From the NCBI RefSeq assembly GCF_016863655.1, contig NZ_BOPH01000112.1, forward strand, positions 1 to 64,000: 64,000 bases of DNA, read 5' to 3'. The DNA is from Virgisporangium ochraceum. Lineage in GTDB: Bacteria; Actinomycetota; Actinomycetes; Mycobacteriales; Micromonosporaceae. Position 1 is the stretch's first letter; each line of letters starts with the position of its first letter. Position numbers and translations under genes: made by a program. Positions 61,828 to 64,000 of the stretch are shown here, one piece after another. Below the pieces are notes generated by a model. That model was not told the origin of the DNA. It saw only the letters and a list, made by a program, of their open reading frames with translations, and did no database searches.

Positions 61828-62808
61828 TTAGTACTCGGCGGTCTTTCTCACGACGGTGACCACCTTGTCGACGGTGGGGATCACCCGGTCTTCGAGCGTG
61901 TCGGCGAACGGCAGCGGAACGTTCTCGGCGGCGACGCGGCGGATCGGCGCGTCGAGGGTCTCGAAGCCCTCGTCGGCCACGATCGACACGACGGTGCCGC
62001 CCCAGCCGCCCTGGTACGGGTTCTCCTCGACCACCACGAGCCGCGACGTCTTCGCCACCGAGGCGAGCACGGTCGCCATGTCGAGCGGGATGAGGCAGCG
62101 CAGGTCGATCACCTCGACGCTGATGCCGTCCTTCGCGAGGGCCTCCGCGGCCGTGAGGGCCAGCGGGACGGTGGAGGCCAGCGCGCACAGCGTCACGTCG
62201 GACCCCTCGCGCACGACGGCGGCCTCGCCGAGCGGAACCACATGGTCCGGCGGCGCCGGTGCGCCCTTCGCGGCGAACAGGCCCTTGTGTTCGAAGAACA
62301 CCACGGGATCGTCGCTGCGGATCGCGGACGCCATCAGGCCGACCACGTCGGCCGGCGTCGACGGTGCCACGATCTTCAGGCCGGGCACCGTGAGCGCCCA
62401 GTTCTCCACCGCCTGCGAGTGCTGGGCGCCGAAGCCGAGCCCGCCCCCGTTGGCGGTGCGCACGACCAGCGGCACGGTCACCTGGCCGCCGGTCATGTAG
62501 CGCACCTTGGGGATCTCGTTGGCGAGGTAGTCCCAGCAGCACGCGAGGAAGTCGGAGAACATGATCTCGGCGACGGGGCGCATGCCGGTCATCGCCGCAC
62601 CCATCGCCGCGCCGACGATGGCCTGCTCCGAGATCGGGGTGTCCCACACGCGCGTCGGGCCGAACTCCTCGAACAGTCCGACGGTCGTCTTGAACACGCC
62701 GCCCGCGGCACCGATGTCCTCGCCGAGACACACGACGGTGCCGTCGCGGCGCATCTCGCGGGCGATGCCCTCGGCGACCGCCTCGCGGTAGGTGGTCAGG
62801 TCCGCCAT
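61828..62808 (-). CDS. 2-oxoacid dehydrogenase E1 beta subunit
   Basis: ATG at 62808 overlaps the alpha-subunit gene by 13 bp and gives 326 residues. It has the E1-beta pattern: YREAVAEGIAREMRRD near 7, VVCLGEDIGAAGGVFKTT near 25, RVWDTPISEQAIVGAAMGAAMTG near 53 with the thiamine-contact Glu, and VIDLRCLIPLDMATVLASV near 230. With E1 alpha it decarboxylates a 2-oxoacid using thiamine diphosphate, as in acetoin or pyruvate dehydrogenases. No E2 or E3 gene is visible in the window. The amidohydrolase follows after 41 bp. Confidence 0.92.
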   Translation of the reverse strand: MADLTTYREAVAEGIAREMRRDGTVVCLGEDIGAAGGVFKTTVGLFEEFGPTRVWDTPISEQAIVGAAMGAAMTGMRPVAEIMFSDFLACCWDYLANEIPKVRYMTGGQVTVPLVVRTANGGGLGFGAQHSQAVENWALTVPGLKIVAPSTPADVVGLMASAIRSDDPVVFFEHKGLFAAKGAPAPPDHVVPLGEAAVVREGSDVTLCALASTVPLALTAAEALAKDGISVEVIDLRCLIPLDMATVLASVAKTSRLVVVEENPYQGGWGGTVVSIVADEGFETLDAPIRRVAAENVPLPFADTLEDRVIPTVDKVVTVVRKTAEY

Positions 62809-63767
62809 GTCGCGCTCCCGTCGGCCCACACGTCGGTGAACGCCTCCTCCGGATCGGCGTCCGGTGCGTTCCTCGCGGCCTCGACCGCGTCGGCCACATG
62901 CCGGTCGGCGCGGTCGTCGACCGCGCGGATGTCGTCGGGGGTGACGCCCTGCGCCTCCAGCCGGGCCCGGGCGATGTCGAGCGGGTCGTGCTTCATCCAC
63001 CGCTCCACCTCCTCGGCCGGGCGGTACTTCGCCGGGTCGGTGCGGCTGTGCCCGTGGTGGCGGTAGGTCTCCGCCTCGATGACGGTCGGCCCGTCGCCCG
63101 CTCTCGCGCGTCCCACCGCCTTCGACACGGCCTCGCGCACGACGACGACGTCGTTGCCGTCGATGACCTCGGCCGGGATCCGGTACGCCGGCGCGCGGTC
63201 GGCCGCCGGATGCTCCACCGCCGTGACCGCGCCGATCGGCGTGTACTCCATGTAGAAGTTGTTCTCGCAGATGAACAGCACCGGCAGCTTCCACACCGCG
63301 GCGAGGTTGAGCGCCTCGTGGAACGCGCCGATGTTCGTGGCGCCGTCACCGAAGAACGCGACGGCGACCTGCTCGGTGCCGCGCAGTTTCGCCGACCACG
63401 CCGCGCCGACCGCCATCGGCAGGTGCGCCCCGACGATCGCGTACGAGCCGAGCATCCCGTTGGCGGCCTTGGTGAGGTGCATCGAGCCGCCCTTGGCCTT
63501 GCAGATGCCGGTGGCCTTGCTCATCAGCTCGGCCAGGCACTCCTCGGCGGTGGCGCCCATCGCCATCGCGTGGTGGTGGCCGCGGTAGGTGGCGAACACG
63601 TAGTCGTCGTCACCGAGCGCGGCGGCCGTACCGACGGCGACCGCCTCGTGGCCGGACGCGAGGTGCGTGGTCCCCTTGACCAGGCCGCGCATGAACAGGT
63701 CGAACGCGGCCTTCTCGGTGCGGCGGATGACGGCCATCCGCTCGTACATCTCCAGGAGTCCGGTCAT
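62796..63767 (-). CDS. 2-oxoacid dehydrogenase E1 alpha subunit
   Basis: ATG at 63767 sits in an ATGA overlap with the M24 peptidase gene; 323 residues. The thiamine diphosphate motif runs from FFGDGATNIGAFHEALN to LFICENN near 138-168 (GDG...NN). Earlier are HLASGHEAVAVG near 35 and VFATYRGHHHAMAMG near 57, and later ETYRHHGHSRTDPAKYR near 235 with the conserved phosphorylation-loop-like His. It closely resembles acetoin/pyruvate dehydrogenase E1 alpha. It forms an alpha2beta2 tetramer with the next gene product. Confidence 0.93.
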   Translation of the reverse strand: MTGLLEMYERMAVIRRTEKAAFDLFMRGLVKGTTHLASGHEAVAVGTAAALGDDDYVFATYRGHHHAMAMGATAEECLAELMSKATGICKAKGGSMHLTKAANGMLGSYAIVGAHLPMAVGAAWSAKLRGTEQVAVAFFGDGATNIGAFHEALNLAAVWKLPVLFICENNFYMEYTPIGAVTAVEHPAADRAPAYRIPAEVIDGNDVVVVREAVSKAVGRARAGDGPTVIEAETYRHHGHSRTDPAKYRPAEEVERWMKHDPLDIARARLEAQGVTPDDIRAVDDRADRHVADAVEAARNAPDADPEEAFTDVWADGSATWRT

Positions 63768-64000
63768 TCCGCGTGCCCGTTGTTCAGGTGCGACTGGGAC
63801 TCGCGCGTGCTGTTCAGCACGCCGCCCGCGGTGAAGTAGCGCTTGCCGGCGACGAGCAGTTCCTCGGCGGGGAACTTGGTGATGACCTCGCACCCGTCGG
63901 CGGTGACCACCACCTCCTCCTCGATGCGCGCGGCCGACCAGCCGTCCTTGCCGGGCCAGTACGTCTCGAGCGCGAAGACCATGCCCTCCTCGAGCACCTC
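63764..64000 (-). CDS. Partial M24 metallopeptidase (Xaa-Pro peptidase/creatinase-like), C-terminal end
   Basis: Only the last 78 residues are in the window; the gene begins beyond the right edge. The stretch EEGMVFALETYWPGKDGWSA followed by ARIEEEVVVTADGCEVIT contains the two late metal-ligand Glu residues of the pita-bread fold (ALE and RIEEE). It overlaps E1 alpha by 4 bp and so belongs to the catabolic operon. Whether it is a peptidase, creatinase or a non-peptidase relative cannot be told from this end. Confidence 0.8.
   Translation of the reverse strand, partial: EVLEEGMVFALETYWPGKDGWSAARIEEEVVVTADGCEVITKFPAEELLVAGKRYFTAGGVLNSTRESQSHLNNGHAE

Overview
The window comes from a high-GC Gram-positive actinomycete. 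By eye the sequence is about 70% G+C, GTG starts are common, and several genes look leaderless. It carries mshC (mycothiol synthesis) next to the actinobacterial trio histidine phosphatase, DUF3090 and SCO1664-type protein. It also has a CIRCE-controlled groEL. An over-represented TCCA-NNN-TGGA palindrome reminds me of Pseudonocardiales genomes, but the order cannot be fixed from the sequence alone.

Layout. 1-2.4 kb: three minus-strand genes for sugar transfer, the first cut by the window edge. 2.7-12.5 kb: a mixed housekeeping and decayed region with lone groEL, a protein resembling the C-terminal domain of animal SARA (DUF3480), a frameshifted BNR-like pseudogene, an ABC-F ATPase, a MarR gene interrupted by a 460-bp recombinase fragment, a VOC protein, a truncated GNAT gene, and a SigJ-like sigma factor divergent from an alpha/beta hydrolase. 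12.5-13.6 kb is mostly gene relics. 13.6-27.0 kb: one long minus-strand operon for an extracellular glycan, with two GT2 and two GT4 transferases, a GT-C-like membrane enzyme, a flippase, a nucleotidyltransferase, a phosphodiesterase-type hydrolase and a 1052-residue secreted Ig-like protein. Nearly all joints are 4-bp stop/start overlaps.

27.3-38.3 kb: an orphan OmpR-type response regulator, a DoxX protein, two secreted carbohydrate-active enzymes with C-terminal ricin-type lectin domains, then a five-gene L-fucose-type uptake and oxidation operon (lipoprotein, ATPase, permease, fuconate dehydratase, lactonase). The operon has a good promoter with a perfect operator-like palindrome over the start point. 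38.3-45.6 kb: an accessory island with an integrase-type transposase, a recombinase relic, a polymorphic toxin pseudogene with its overlapping candidate immunity gene, and a frameshifted large serine recombinase that stops 37 bp from tRNA-Leu(GAG). Part of that recombinase is repeated at 9.3-9.7 kb.

45.7-57.0 kb: conserved actinobacterial chromosome with an M20 peptidase, small conserved proteins, a sialidase-fold secreted protein, an aldo/keto reductase, an F420-type oxidoreductase, uppP, the three-gene cluster and mshC. 57.0-64.0 kb: a decayed LysR gene, a CPT-like kinase, and a minus-strand catabolic operon with two dehydrogenase-like proteins, a bicupin, an amidohydrolase, E1 alpha and beta of a 2-oxoacid dehydrogenase, and a partial M24 peptidase. 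Its substrate is not evident.

The most novel material is the toxin/immunity pair in the island, the bacterial DUF3480-like protein, and the uncharacterised catabolic operon.
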